A DNA stretch of 64,000 bases from Gammaproteobacteria bacterium. Lineage in GTDB: Bacteria; Pseudomonadota; Gammaproteobacteria; UBA6429; Thiohalophilaceae. Of the stretch, positions 24,947 through 34,069 are shown one piece after another; positions within the stretch are counted from its first letter, which is position 1, and every line of letters begins with the position of its first letter. The translations under genes and the position numbers were made by a program. Location: positions 565,911-629,910 of the forward strand of contig WGLP01000003.1 in the NCBI GenBank assembly GCA_016125505.1, read 5' to 3'. Under the pieces are notes generated by a model. The model was not told the origin of the DNA. It saw nothing but the letters and a program-made list of their open reading frames with translations, and did not search any database.

Positions 24947-25437
24947 GATTTGGGCGGGAGTTGCATATCCAGCACCGACTGGTGCTGAGCCTCGCGAAAG
25001 GCATCGAGCCTGTCGGCCAGTGCCTTGTCCGATTCCGCCAGCATCGCCGCCGCGAACAGTGCCGCGTTGGCGGCGCCGGCCTCACCGATGGCGAAGGTCG
25101 CCACGGGAATACCCTTGGGCATTTGCACGATGGACAACAGTGAATCCATTCCCTTCAGATAACGGGAAGGCACCGGCACGCCCAGGACCGGCAAGGTGGT
25201 CTTGGCGGCCAGCATGCCGGGTAAATGTGCAGCACCACCCGCGCCGGCGATGATGCAGGCCAGACCGCGCTCGCGGGCGGTTTGGGCATATTCAAACAGG
25301 CGATCCGGGGTGCGATGCGCAGAGACGACCTTGGCCTCATAGGGAATCTTGAGCTTGTCCAGCATCTGGGCCGCGGCCTCCATGACCGACCAGTCACTGT
25401 TGCTGCCCATCACCAATCCAACGCGGGGTGCTGTCAT
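24943..25437 (-). CDS. purE: N5-CAIR mutase PurE
   Basis: Rearranges N5-CAIR to CAIR in purine synthesis. The 164-residue class I PurE shows [33 protein letters not shown] (with the catalytic His), [17 protein letters not shown] and [20 protein letters not shown]. It is the first gene of the purE-purK operon, with ATG at 25437. Confidence 0.97.
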   Translation of the reverse strand: MTAPRVGLVMGSNSDWSVMEAAAQMLDKLKIPYEAKVVSAHRTPDRLFEYAQTARERGLACIIAGAGGAAHLPGMLAAKTTLPVLGVPVPSRYLKGMDSLLSIVQMPKGIPVATFAIGEAGAANAALFAAAMLAESDKALADRLDAFREAQHQSVLDMQLPPKS

Positions 25438-25535
25438 GTTGTGTCGTACCGTGTAGGTGGAGAGACGCTTATTTTAGCATTTCCACTGGCGGGAAGTGAG
25501 TGTTAAGACCTCTGAACCTTAGGTAAAGACACTGA

Positions 25536-25739
25536 TTAACGCTGCTCCGGTGGCAGCGCCATCTTGCCGAATTGGGCGAGTGCGGCGCGGCGTTCCCGCG
25601 CCTGGCGGCGGACCACGCCCACGGTGTGTTTCAGCTCCGCGGCGGCCGCATTGGCCTCTTCAACGGTTGCGGCCTTGCGTGCCTGCTCGGGCGCAGAGGC
25701 AAACTGCGGCTTGTGCGCCTCCGTAATATCGTCAGCCAT
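25536..25739 (-). CDS. Small conserved-looking protein of unknown function
   Basis: A 67-residue, soluble, Ala/Arg-rich helical protein (KAATVEEANAAAAELKHTVGVV, RRQARERRAAL). GGAGAACAGGATC in front of the ATG supports translation. It lies 85 bases after the PII-like gene of the dab operon on the same strand and could be its last gene. No family recognised. Confidence 0.55.
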   Translation of the reverse strand: MADDITEAHKPQFASAPEQARKAATVEEANAAAAELKHTVGVVRRQARERRAALAQFGKMALPPEQR

Positions 25740-25824
25740 GATCCTGTTCTCCTTGCCGTGGTCAACAGCGGCGTAAATGCCTCCCCCGTCCGTACCGACT
25801 CAAGCCCAAGCTGAAACCGACTGC

Positions 25825-26151
25825 CTAACTGCGAAACTTCACCATGCGCGTGACCTGGATCTCCGAAATAAACACCACGCCGGAGTGTTCGTTATAAAAC
25901 GGCGCGAGCCCTTCCAGGATGGGTTTCACCAGGTCTTCGGGCACGGCAGCCACGATCATGATCAGGACATCGTCTTCATTGAACATGAGGTGGCCTTCAT
26001 GAAAGCCATGACTGCCCTTGCCCGACAGGTTATTGAAGATCGTATAACCCTTGACGCCGGCGCGATCGAGGATGTCGGTGGCGAAGGCCTGGTGTTCGCC
26101 TTCGAGAATGATTTCGAGTTTTTTAAGCGGGCTGAAATTGAGATTCTTCAT
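25825..26151 (-). CDS. PII-like regulator of the DAB carbon pump (CPII type)
   Basis: A 108-residue protein with the beta-alpha-beta repeat of PII signal proteins (KLEIILEGEHQAFATDILDR, VLIMIVAAVPEDLVKPIL, GVVFISEIQVTRMV) and a short loop in place of the canonical uridylylated T-loop. PII-like proteins beside carboxysome or bicarbonate-uptake genes bind adenine nucleotides and bicarbonate (CPII of Thiomonas; SbtB). Its ATG overlaps the dabA stop (ATGA), so it is translated with the pump and likely adjusts its activity. Identification: family by sequence, role by context. Confidence 0.8.
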   Translation of the reverse strand: MKNLNFSPLKKLEIILEGEHQAFATDILDRAGVKGYTIFNNLSGKGSHGFHEGHLMFNEDDVLIMIVAAVPEDLVKPILEGLAPFYNEHSGVVFISEIQVTRMVKFRS

Positions 26152-29100
26152 GATGCGCAGGCCTCCTCTGAAATTGCCGTGTTGAATTCACCCGCACAAG
26201 ACTGCTTGTGCCAGTCGCCATCTTCATAAATAAATACGGTTTGCGTCTCCGGGTCGACGATCATCAGGCGGATCCAGCCGTTGCGTACCAGGTACTTCAC
26301 CGACACAACGGCCTCGACGGCCTTGAACGCGTGTTCGAACGGCGCCTCGATCACGGTGATCAGGCGCAAGGGCTGATGATAGGGTTTGCCGTTTTCGTGC
26401 ACGGTCTGCGCCGGCAGACCGGTGCGCAAATCACTGAGGTTACCGGTCATCACGCCGAAGCGACCGGCGACGTTGTGATACACCTTGCTGCCACTGCCGA
26501 AGCGCTCGTTATCGACCGCCGAGAAATAGTGTTCCATGTTGATCCACTGCCCGACCACGAGCGGTCCGGTGAGGATGTTTTCCAGCAGGCGGCGGCGCTT
26601 GTCCACGCGATAATCATACGAATGCAAAAAGGCGCGTCCCTCCAGCGATAACTGCCGGGTGAGATTGCGGTTGCCGATAATGAAATAGGCGTTGCCGGAC
26701 AGGCCCCACTCGGGACGCACCTGGGACCAGTCCAGCGAATTGCGTTGCATGAAGCGCAGGGCGGCCGCCGGTTTTTCCTGCGTCGTGTGCTCCAACTGCA
26801 GACTCGGCAATCGCTCCTGGGCGCACAGCCGGGATGCCGCAGTGAGACCCTTGCGCAGACGATCGAGATAAACCAGGTGCGACGACGGCATCAGGTCCAG
26901 ATCCTGCACCGTGATCTCATCGGTCGTGGTGTTGTGCAGGGCCGGGACAAACCACGCGTCGTCGGGGATGTGAATCCCGGATTCGTTCAGACGCTGGCGC
27001 ACATCCGCCTTGTTGGCCATTTGCGCAAGCACCCGCGCGCTGACCAGGCCGTGGTTACCGCCACAGGCGCCGCAGTCCAGCGCGGATTCGTAGGGATTGT
27101 TTTCGGAGGCGCTGCCGTGGCCGACCAGCAGAATGAAACGGGAGAAGCCGTCCTTGAGGCCGATGGACTTGAGCGCCTGACTCACGAAACGCACCTGTTC
27201 GTCGAGCGAGAAGCCGATACGCCCGAGCCGCTCCATCTGCAATTGGGCGAAGGCCGGGTTGATGCGATAGCCCGCACGCAGACGCCCGATAAATTTTTCC
27301 AGTTGCTCTTCACTGACGCCCAGTTCCTGGGCATGGCGACGATAACTCTCGTCATGTTCCATGGCCGATTCGCGCAGGTCGCGGATCAACTCGTCGGTGA
27401 GGCGCTCGGTAGATAGGCCCAGTTCCAGTTCCATCGCCTTCACGATCACGGCGCGTTGCACGGCGCGGACGATGGAGTCCGCCTGTTCGCGCGTGAGCTT
27501 GTCGAGCAACAGGCGCGTCACCGGTTTTTGCGGATGCAGGCGATGCCGCCAGCGGTTATAGGCGCGCGGCGCAATCGTCTTGCCCACCATGTCGAAACCG
27601 AACAACAGACCGATGGCCTCGACCGTCACGAACGGTGTGAGGATGGATTCCTTGAGTGCATGGATCGCCTTCTCCAGCGCACCCAACGCGGCCGGCTCCT
27701 GTCCGCCATGCATGGACATCTCCAGCACGACATTCTTCGGCGTCAATAACACCGGGCACAGGTGCGTCTCGCTGCCTTTACCCAGCTCCATGAAACTGAC
27801 TGGCACCCCGAAAAAGCCGGCAATGCCGAAGGTTTGATAATCGCCGATGGTTTCCAGTTGCCGCCGGATTCGTTCCGAACGCGTATCGATACAAAACAGC
27901 GCCTGCACAAACGGCCGTTTCTCCCGCGCCTCAGGTGGTGTCGTGTTGATCCCTTGCAACAGATGGCGCATGGCATGCGACTCCATGGCCCGCAACCAGC
28001 ACATGCCTTCCTGTTGCTCGAAGTCTCGCAACATGGCCAGCAAGTCGGCGAACTGCCCTGACGACAACGCGGCCAGCGCTTCTGCCGTTGCGGATTGCGC
28101 CAGCAACGATCGCAGGCGTGCACCCTGCCGCTGCGCCTCATCGTCACGTTTTTGTGCGATGTACTCGGCGTAGACCTGCTGGATCTTCCGAGCGTTCCTG
28201 CGCAACAAGGCCATCTCGATCTGATGCGCCCTGGCCGGCAGTACCGCGCCGCCGTAAAGCTCGTAACGTAGATAGGCCTCTTGTGTGCGCGATGTGATCA
28301 ATTCACTGATCGCCGCGGAGGTATGGGCAATGTGCTGACGCCCGCGTTCGCTCAACAGCGCCAGCGCCAGGGTCAGCCGCACCGCCATGTAATCCACCAG
28401 GTCACCGGGATAGTGTTGGGCCCAGTGATAGTGTTTGGCATTGGCGCGCCAGCGGATAAACCCGGCCCAACCGTGCAGGCGCGCGAGTTCCCGCGTGAAA
28501 AAGTTTACCCACTCGTCTTCCGGTACCTGCAGGGTCTTCATCACGTAATCAATGACGCCTTCCGGGCTGTCATCCACCGCGAGGATCTCGTGAATGTGCA
28601 AACCGCGCAGGAACAAGCGAATGTTGCGCCGGGCCACCTGCCGCCACGCCGCAAAGAAACCCTGTTCGCGGTTCGGCATGCGCCAGACGGATTGCCCTTC
28701 ATCGAAGAAGTCCAGACAACTCTTGATCACGAGCTCATCCAGGCTCGCGCCGATCTCGGTGCCGTACAGGGCATCCACTGCCTCGTACATGGTCTTCTCT
28801 TTCAACAAGGCGTGCTGCAGACGATCTGCAACAACTTCAGGTTCAGGTTGCGACGCCGCAGGCAGGGGCCTGCCTTGCCAGGCGGCGTGAATATCCGCAT
28901 CGCCTGCCAGTTTCGTCGGCAGCATCACCGGCGCATCAACCCGCGTCAGCAGGGTCAGCAACATTTCCTGCAGGTTAACCCCGGGGATGGCTGCCCGCTC
29001 CGCCAGGAAGCGCGCGACTTCCTGTTGCAGGCGTTCGTGATCGATCCTGCCCTGCGCCAGGTATTGCTGGTACAGCGAACGCGGCAGATAGGTCTGGCCG

Positions 29101-29270
29101 TGAAACAGGCTCGCACCTTTTTTCACGGCGTCCTGAAACGGATAGTCTTCCAGGCCGTGTAACGGGTTATGGTGAATGAAGGCGCGCATGGGCCAGAAAT
29201 ACGGCACCGGCTCCGCCGCGACATAGATCATGCTGCGGATCTTTAACTGTTGTCCTATCGCTACACTCAT
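26148..29270 (-). CDS. dabA: Inorganic carbon pump subunit DabA (UPF0753/DUF2309)
   Basis: The soluble, carbonic anhydrase-like subunit of the DAB pump, which is thought to hydrate CO2 in one direction using the ion gradient through DabB. The start at 29270 overlaps the preceding stop (ATGA) and gives 1040 residues beginning MSVAIGQQLK; an open frame further upstream belongs to the other frame. Zinc site residues can be placed: Cys460 and Asp462 (FCIDTRSERIR), His718 (VGHGS) and Cys733 (LDCGACGGNH), with the spacing of the Halothiobacillus enzyme (His to Cys 15 residues). It is the long version of the family. Confidence 0.92.
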   Translation of the reverse strand: MSVAIGQQLKIRSMIYVAAEPVPYFWPMRAFIHHNPLHGLEDYPFQDAVKKGASLFHGQTYLPRSLYQQYLAQGRIDHERLQQEVARFLAERAAIPGVNLQEMLLTLLTRVDAPVMLPTKLAGDADIHAAWQGRPLPAASQPEPEVVADRLQHALLKEKTMYEAVDALYGTEIGASLDELVIKSCLDFFDEGQSVWRMPNREQGFFAAWRQVARRNIRLFLRGLHIHEILAVDDSPEGVIDYVMKTLQVPEDEWVNFFTRELARLHGWAGFIRWRANAKHYHWAQHYPGDLVDYMAVRLTLALALLSERGRQHIAHTSAAISELITSRTQEAYLRYELYGGAVLPARAHQIEMALLRRNARKIQQVYAEYIAQKRDDEAQRQGARLRSLLAQSATAEALAALSSGQFADLLAMLRDFEQQEGMCWLRAMESHAMRHLLQGINTTPPEAREKRPFVQALFCIDTRSERIRRQLETIGDYQTFGIAGFFGVPVSFMELGKGSETHLCPVLLTPKNVVLEMSMHGGQEPAALGALEKAIHALKESILTPFVTVEAIGLLFGFDMVGKTIAPRAYNRWRHRLHPQKPVTRLLLDKLTREQADSIVRAVQRAVIVKAMELELGLSTERLTDELIRDLRESAMEHDESYRRHAQELGVSEEQLEKFIGRLRAGYRINPAFAQLQMERLGRIGFSLDEQVRFVSQALKSIGLKDGFSRFILLVGHGSASENNPYESALDCGACGGNHGLVSARVLAQMANKADVRQRLNESGIHIPDDAWFVPALHNTTTDEITVQDLDLMPSSHLVYLDRLRKGLTAASRLCAQERLPSLQLEHTTQEKPAAALRFMQRNSLDWSQVRPEWGLSGNAYFIIGNRNLTRQLSLEGRAFLHSYDYRVDKRRRLLENILTGPLVVGQWINMEHYFSAVDNERFGSGSKVYHNVAGRFGVMTGNLSDLRTGLPAQTVHENGKPYHQPLRLITVIEAPFEHAFKAVEAVVSVKYLVRNGWIRLMIVDPETQTVFIYEDGDWHKQSCAGEFNTAISEEACAS

Positions 29271-30022
29271 ATCATTGCCCCCAACCAGTACACGCCGGTG
29301 AATGCAAGTCCGGCCAACACGGCGATGTACAGCCACATATTGAGATAACTCATGTCCGTCACGGCGAGCTGTCCCGGGCCGGCAATCAAACCCTGTAACA
29401 GTTTCGCGCCCGCCCAGCTCCATAACAGCCAGACGATGCCGATACCGATTGCGACAAAGGGTGTCACCGGCGTGGTCTTGATGATCATCGACAGCATGGC
29501 GAAGAAGGTCGGAAACAAGGGCGTCGCCACAATGGCAAGCACCACCACCACGAGCACGCCGGTGAAGCGCGGCACGGATTGGGCCAAACCGCCATACAAG
29601 CCGAGATAGGCCGCGCCGAAGCGCCGCTCCAGCCCCGCGCCCAGCAAGGCCAACAGCACCAATGGCACGCTGATGCCGAGACTGAATAACTTCAGGTGAA
29701 ACAGAGTGTCGCCATTGCCAATCAATACCCAGAGCAATGCCCAGGCCGAGGTCCCCACGAAACTGGTCCACAGACCCAGCTCGCGCAGGGCCAGCGCCCG
29801 CAGTGCATATAACAGCGCAGTGAGCATCGCCCAGACCAGGAGCGAGTTCGGGACTTTCACGCCAAAGGCGAATACGACCAGCAGGCCGATCTGAGGCCAG
29901 ACCAGTAACAGCAGTCCGCGCAGGATCGGATGGCGCACGCGCGCGTACAGTAGATTGAACAACATGCTGAAGGGAAACAGCGGCAGAAAGATTCCGGCAA
30001 CCAGTAACATCAGAGTCGACAT
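29267..30022 (-). CDS. Polytopic membrane protein of the dab operon
   Basis: A 251-residue protein with about seven or eight membrane helices. It lies between dabB and dabA, with an ATGA overlap to dabA and a one-base gap after dabB, so it is probably a third part of the pump. Parts of it (TTPVTPFVAIGIGIVWLLWSW) resemble helices of NuoM/MrpD-like antiporter subunits, but no clear conserved Lys/Glu pair is seen. Not all DAB systems have this extra subunit. Function otherwise unknown. Confidence 0.7.
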   Translation of the reverse strand: MSTLMLLVAGIFLPLFPFSMLFNLLYARVRHPILRGLLLLVWPQIGLLVVFAFGVKVPNSLLVWAMLTALLYALRALALRELGLWTSFVGTSAWALLWVLIGNGDTLFHLKLFSLGISVPLVLLALLGAGLERRFGAAYLGLYGGLAQSVPRFTGVLVVVVLAIVATPLFPTFFAMLSMIIKTTPVTPFVAIGIGIVWLLWSWAGAKLLQGLIAGPGQLAVTDMSYLNMWLYIAVLAGLAFTGVYWLGAMI

Positions 30023-30023
30023 A

Positions 30024-31703
30024 TCACGCCCACCTCAGCCAGATGTTCAGACACTCGGCCGTACGCAACAGCATGCGCGTGAACCAGGCATACAGATCCG
30101 CCAGATAGAACTCGCGGGAGATCAAGGCATAAAAACTCAACCACACGCGGCCGCTACGCCGCCGCGCACGCTTGCCGTTCTGTTCCGAATAGTAGGTCAG
30201 CAACCAGCCCAGCACGATCACGATGGTGGTGAAGATGATCAGGATGTCGAACCACACGACATTGATGTTGGAGGCCTGATGAATCAGTTCGCGAAAGCCG
30301 GGATCCGGATACAGGAACAACTCAAACACGTGACTGATCAGGGTATAGCCAACCACCACCACCGTGAAGGAAGACAGTACGAGCGTGAGCAACTGCCCCG
30401 AACGTTCCGAACGCATGCGATAGGTCGCGAAGATCAATTGCGCGCCCGTCACCCAACCAAAGAACAGCAGCACGATGGCGCCCTGTTTTTGAAAGACATC
30501 CTGCGACACCAGCCAGTGGGCGAGCACCAGTACCAGGGCCGGGACGACCAGGGTAATCACCGCCATCATCAACCAGGGCGGGCGGCGCCGTGCCGGTCTG
30601 CGTTCCACCACGAAGGTGTAGAGATCGTCTTTGGGCACACCGTCGTCGCGGCGGGCCTCGTTGATCACACCACCGGCGCCCAGGAACAAGGTGCCCTTGA
30701 AGAGTCCGTGCGCGATCAGGTGATAGATCGCCAGGGAGAATGCGCCGACGCCGCACTCCATGATCATGAAGCCCATCTGGCCCATGGTCGAGTAGCCCAG
30801 GGATTTCTTGATATCGTTCTGCGTCAGCATCAGCACGGAACCGATCACGGCGGTGATGAGGCCGACGACAAATAACCAGTGCAAGACGTCGCTGGCGTGC
30901 ACGAACACCGGCGCGAAACGGTTCACCAGAAAGCCGCCGGCATTGACGATGCCGGCGTGCATCAGCGCCGACACCGGTGTCGGTCCGTCCATGGTGTAAG
31001 GCAGCCAGTTATGCAACAGAAACTGTGCGGAGCGGGCAAACGCCGCCAGCGCCAGGAAGACCGCCGTTGCCTCCGCCACCGGCATGCCCATGAAGGTGGT
31101 CGCGTCCGGCCTGCTTTGAATCGCCGCGAAGATCTCGGTGAGTGACCAGGTGCCGTAGGCATGAAATAAAATCGCCGCCGCCACGATCAGGGCGAGGTCG
31201 CCAATGCGGTAGGTGATAAAGGTCCAGAACGCATAACGAAACGTACTCTGGCGGCGCGTGTCGTGGCCAAGCAGGAAGTAAAGTAAAACGCCGATGGCGT
31301 GCCAGGCGATCAGCAGGGTTATCAGATCACCGGCGGCAACCATCACCAGCAGGGAGGCGGTCATCAGGTCCAGCAGCACAAAGAAACGTGCGTAGCCCGG
31401 TTCCTCGGCCATATAACGCACTGAATAGAGGTGAACGATCAGGCTGATGCCGGCGATGAGCGTACTCATGATCGCGCTCAGGGGATCGGTAAGCAAGACA
31501 CCCCAGGCATGCGAAGTACTCACATGCTGGCCGCCGAGCCCCGCCACTTCCAATCCCAGGATCACAAGCGTAAGCGCAAAGCCGATACTGATTGCGCTGA
31601 CACTCAACCATGCCACGCGCCGTCCAAGCTTCACTGACAGGACCTGGGTCAGGATGGCGGATGCAATAAGCAGTAAGGGTGTTACCGTGATTAGCTGTTC
31701 CAT
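30024..31703 (-). CDS. dabB: Inorganic carbon pump membrane subunit DabB (NuoL-like)
   Basis: A 559-residue proton-conducting transporter of the complex I antiporter family. LLIAWHAIGVLLYFLLGH, LHNWLPYTMDGPTPVSALMHAGIVNAGGFL and LGYSTMGQMGFMIMECG are the usual central helices, with the functional Lys and His residues. In DAB pumps this subunit passes cations to drive DabA. It is the first gene of dabB / membrane protein / dabA / PII. The 260-base gap upstream to the aldolase gene should hold the promoter. Confidence 0.9.
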   Translation of the reverse strand: MEQLITVTPLLLIASAILTQVLSVKLGRRVAWLSVSAISIGFALTLVILGLEVAGLGGQHVSTSHAWGVLLTDPLSAIMSTLIAGISLIVHLYSVRYMAEEPGYARFFVLLDLMTASLLVMVAAGDLITLLIAWHAIGVLLYFLLGHDTRRQSTFRYAFWTFITYRIGDLALIVAAAILFHAYGTWSLTEIFAAIQSRPDATTFMGMPVAEATAVFLALAAFARSAQFLLHNWLPYTMDGPTPVSALMHAGIVNAGGFLVNRFAPVFVHASDVLHWLFVVGLITAVIGSVLMLTQNDIKKSLGYSTMGQMGFMIMECGVGAFSLAIYHLIAHGLFKGTLFLGAGGVINEARRDDGVPKDDLYTFVVERRPARRRPPWLMMAVITLVVPALVLVLAHWLVSQDVFQKQGAIVLLFFGWVTGAQLIFATYRMRSERSGQLLTLVLSSFTVVVVGYTLISHVFELFLYPDPGFRELIHQASNINVVWFDILIIFTTIVIVLGWLLTYYSEQNGKRARRRSGRVWLSFYALISREFYLADLYAWFTRMLLRTAECLNIWLRWA

Positions 31704-31963
31704 TCTTTGCTACCTTTATTTCATTTTATTGAACCCACACAATGAACAGCATCGAGTCCTCATAGCATCTTAATTACACTTCGAACATTTCTCGGCGAGT
31801 CTACACGCGGAATCCTGCCTGACATATCGAACTTACAAATAGGAACAATAGGCTAAAGGCTATGCCACTCAAGAACTGTGCAATAGCGAGCTGAACAATC
31901 CCCGGCAAGGGATTGCTAAAGACTTACTTTCGTCTGGTGGATTCGCTTGTGCCGGCGCCGGCA

Positions 31964-33160
31964 TCAGGCCTGAAGCTCACGCTCCAATGCCAGGTCATCG
32001 AGAATTACATAATCGTTGGTTATCCGATCTGTGGCAATCGGACGGAAATAACTGTCGGCATAGGCGATGTGGACAGGATGGGTCTTGTAGTGTTCGATCA
32101 CATTTTCGTGCGCGAAACGCACCAGCCAGCAATAGCGATATTTACTCTTCTCATCGGTAGCACGCCCGATTCTCACATCCATCACACCGGGAATACTGCT
32201 GAGCTTTTGTTTCCCTTTGCGTAACATGATCTGGATGACGGTCGGATCGGTTTCGGTGGTGTTATACACAATGACGTGTTCGATGTTATTCCAGGTGCCG
32301 CACTGTATCATCACCTCCGCCGCACGCCCGGCGCTGCGCCATACCTGCATGATCCGTTGCACTGCCGCGGTCATGTTCTCGTGCAGACTGGCGACCATAT
32401 CGCGATAACCGGCGTTTTTGTGCGAGAGATTTTCTCTGACCTGATTAACGGTCAACTCCGCAAGCGCCGTAAAATAATTTATCTTTGCGACACCCTGATC
32501 GATCAGCTTGTGATATTGCTGGTCGCTCAAACCGGTGCCGCCGTGGATCACCAGCGGGACATGCACACTCTCGTTGATGCGCGCGAGCCGCGTGAAGTCC
32601 AGTCGCGTCTTGCCGTTACCCTGTCCGTGCACCGTACCGATGGAGATGGCCAGGAAGTCCACCCCGGTGCGTTCGACGAAGACCCTGGCTTCGTTTGCCG
32701 AGGTTTGCACGGACTGATTCTCGTCACCGTGGTCCCGGATCCCAGCAACATGCCCCAGCTCACCTTCAACCGGGATGCCGCAGCTATGCGCCAGCTCCAC
32801 GGCCTTGCGGGTCCGTTCGATATTGACAGGCAGTTCCGCGTTATCGCCATCGTACATGACCCCGTTGCAACCCAGGCGTATCGCGGCTTGTACGGAGTCG
32901 AGACTGCCACAGTGGTCCATGTGGATGGCGACCGGCACGCTCGAACGTTTCGCTGCCTGCACCACGGCGGGCAACAACAACTCCACGTCAAAGAGATCAA
33001 AATGGGGTTCCACCACGTTCAGGATAACCGGCGAACGCGCCTGTTCCGCCGCCGCGATCACGGCGCGGAGAAAATCTAGGTTCACGACTTCGAATGCACC
33101 TACCGCATAGTGATTGTCGTAGGCGTGATTGAGCAAATCTTTCATGTTGACCAACGCCAT
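31964..33160 (-). CDS. Class II fructose-bisphosphate aldolase fused to a Dabb domain
   Basis: The N-terminal 285 residues form a class II, zinc-dependent aldolase: AIHMDHCGS, EGELGHVAG, ISIGTVHGQ and VIHGGTG supply the His, Glu and Gly-loop residues. In autotrophs this enzyme joins triose phosphates in the Calvin cycle. Residues from about 300 to 398 form a stress-response dimeric A/B barrel (Dabb, PF07876-like: IEHVIVYNTTETDP, YRYCWLVRFAHENVIEHYKTH, HIAYADSYFRP). Most aldolases lack this tail. The start at 33160 is chosen since the aldolase core begins there; an open extension upstream lacks homology. The neighbouring carbon pump suggests a Calvin-cycle role. Confidence 0.82.
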   Translation of the reverse strand: MALVNMKDLLNHAYDNHYAVGAFEVVNLDFLRAVIAAAEQARSPVILNVVEPHFDLFDVELLLPAVVQAAKRSSVPVAIHMDHCGSLDSVQAAIRLGCNGVMYDGDNAELPVNIERTRKAVELAHSCGIPVEGELGHVAGIRDHGDENQSVQTSANEARVFVERTGVDFLAISIGTVHGQGNGKTRLDFTRLARINESVHVPLVIHGGTGLSDQQYHKLIDQGVAKINYFTALAELTVNQVRENLSHKNAGYRDMVASLHENMTAAVQRIMQVWRSAGRAAEVMIQCGTWNNIEHVIVYNTTETDPTVIQIMLRKGKQKLSSIPGVMDVRIGRATDEKSKYRYCWLVRFAHENVIEHYKTHPVHIAYADSYFRPIATDRITNDYVILDDLALERELQA

Positions 33161-33598
33161 CGCTACGCTCTTCTCTTTATAAGTGAACCTGACTGCCCAT
33201 AGGCATTGCACCGGAGATGCATCCGGCTCCAGCTGACTGTGGGAACACAGCATGCAACCATTCAGCTATAAATTAAAATTGGCTTTTCATATACCAATCA
33301 TAGATAAAAATAGATAGGAAGCAGGGTAATCCGCCGCTGCTTCAGATGAAGATTCAGAGAATGCTTATATATAGATAGCATGCAGGCCGCTTACACGGCC
33401 AAATATCACATTTTTATAACAAATCGCGTTTTGCGCATTTCCCCTGTAAGTAATCCATTCCTGCCACGACTAAGCCCCAGGTAGGAACGGTTTGCGTCTT
33501 AAACAGCGGCTGACCTTCCGCCCACTATCCACTGTTTGCCCTGTGCGTCTACCGGCTGGCAAACGGAACTTTTAAAACTTTTATTGGAGTGATATCTC
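33161..33598. promoter_or_regulatory. Control region upstream of the HvfA-like gene
   Basis: This 438-base gap holds no supported gene. The left 230 bases are AT-rich, with repeated ATAGAT motifs (near 33301, 33311 and 33373). A small hairpin, GGCCG / CGGCC, lies at 33385-33400. The right part contains GGAAC at about 33486 and 33556, like the -35 of ECF promoters, but no convincing -10 at 16-17 bases follows, so no promoter is called. Confidence 0.4.
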
Positions 33599-33901
33599 AT
33601 GACACAACAAAGCAAATTTCGTAAACCGGCCGCTCTGGCCATCGGTGCCACCTTTGCCGTCAGCATGGCCGCCAGCACGCTCGCCAGCGCCGCCGGCACT
33701 CACAGCAACCCGTTCGCCATGAGCGATTTGCCCAGCGGCTACACCCAGCTTGCCGAAAAGGCCAAGGACGGGAAATGTGGCGAAGGTAAATGCAGCGTCG
33801 ACAAGAAGAAGGCCGAGAAGAAGGCTGAAGAAGGTAAATGCGGTGCAGACAAGGCCAAGACCAAGGCCACGCCTAAAGAAGGCAAGTGCGGCGCGAAATA
33901 A
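33599..33901 (+). CDS. HvfA/bufferin-like Cys-rich RiPP precursor (EGKCG repeats)
   Basis: A 100-residue exported peptide precursor. A signal peptide (to about residue 32) is followed by NPFAMSDLPSGYTQLAEK, typical of this family, then a Lys-rich tail with four Cys in repeated motifs: DGKCG (Cys60), EGKCS (Cys65), EEGKCG (Cys81) and EGKCG (Cys97). In HvfA/bufferin systems an MNIO (DUF692) enzyme with a partner (DUF2063) turns such Cys into oxazolone/thioamide or thiooxazole groups that bind copper. Those two genes are absent nearby; a DoxX/HvfX gene follows. GGAG lies before the ATG, and a strong terminator follows. Confidence 0.82.
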   Translation: MTQQSKFRKPAALAIGATFAVSMAASTLASAAGTHSNPFAMSDLPSGYTQLAEKAKDGKCGEGKCSVDKKKAEKKAEEGKCGADKAKTKATPKEGKCGAK

Positions 33902-33916
33902 GTAAATCACGCACAT

Positions 33917-33968
33917 CAGCCGCTGTGTAGCGGAGCAAATTCACTCCGGGCACAGCGGCTGTTTTTTT
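33917..33968 (+). terminator. Rho-independent terminator after the HvfA-like gene
   Basis: CAGCCGCTGTG (33917-33927) pairs with CACAGCGGCTG (33951-33961), followed by seven T. A small inner hairpin (CGGAG/CTCCG) is possible. It should separate most precursor mRNA from hvfX, allowing many more precursor transcripts. Confidence 0.85.
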
Positions 33969-34069
33969 AATGACTGCAATTCCGAAAAATTCTTTCAAAC
34001 ATTGCTGTAAGTTTCTGTCGCTTGCTGCGACCAAGCAATAACAACCACCACATTAAGGCAGGACCAATC

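Noticed and set aside
23816..25437. purEK as part of the carbon pump operon
   Set aside because: PurK uses bicarbonate, but purE-purK is a widespread separate pair; the neighbourhood gives no evidence of shared control.
29271..29771. 167-residue N-terminal extension of DabA
   Set aside because: It lies in a second frame across the membrane-protein gene, is Arg/His-rich nonsense, and the ATGA overlap at 29270 gives the family start.
31896..31915. Terminator after the aldolase gene
   Set aside because: CAATCCC / GGGATTG forms a stem but no T-run follows on the minus strand.
33161..33253. 31-residue extension of the aldolase
   Set aside because: It shows no aldolase similarity, and the start at 33160 has a purine-rich site upstream and begins with the conserved core.
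33480..33598. ECF promoter before the HvfA-like gene
   Set aside because: GGAAC boxes occur but no -10 element lies at the right distance, so the promoter could not be called.
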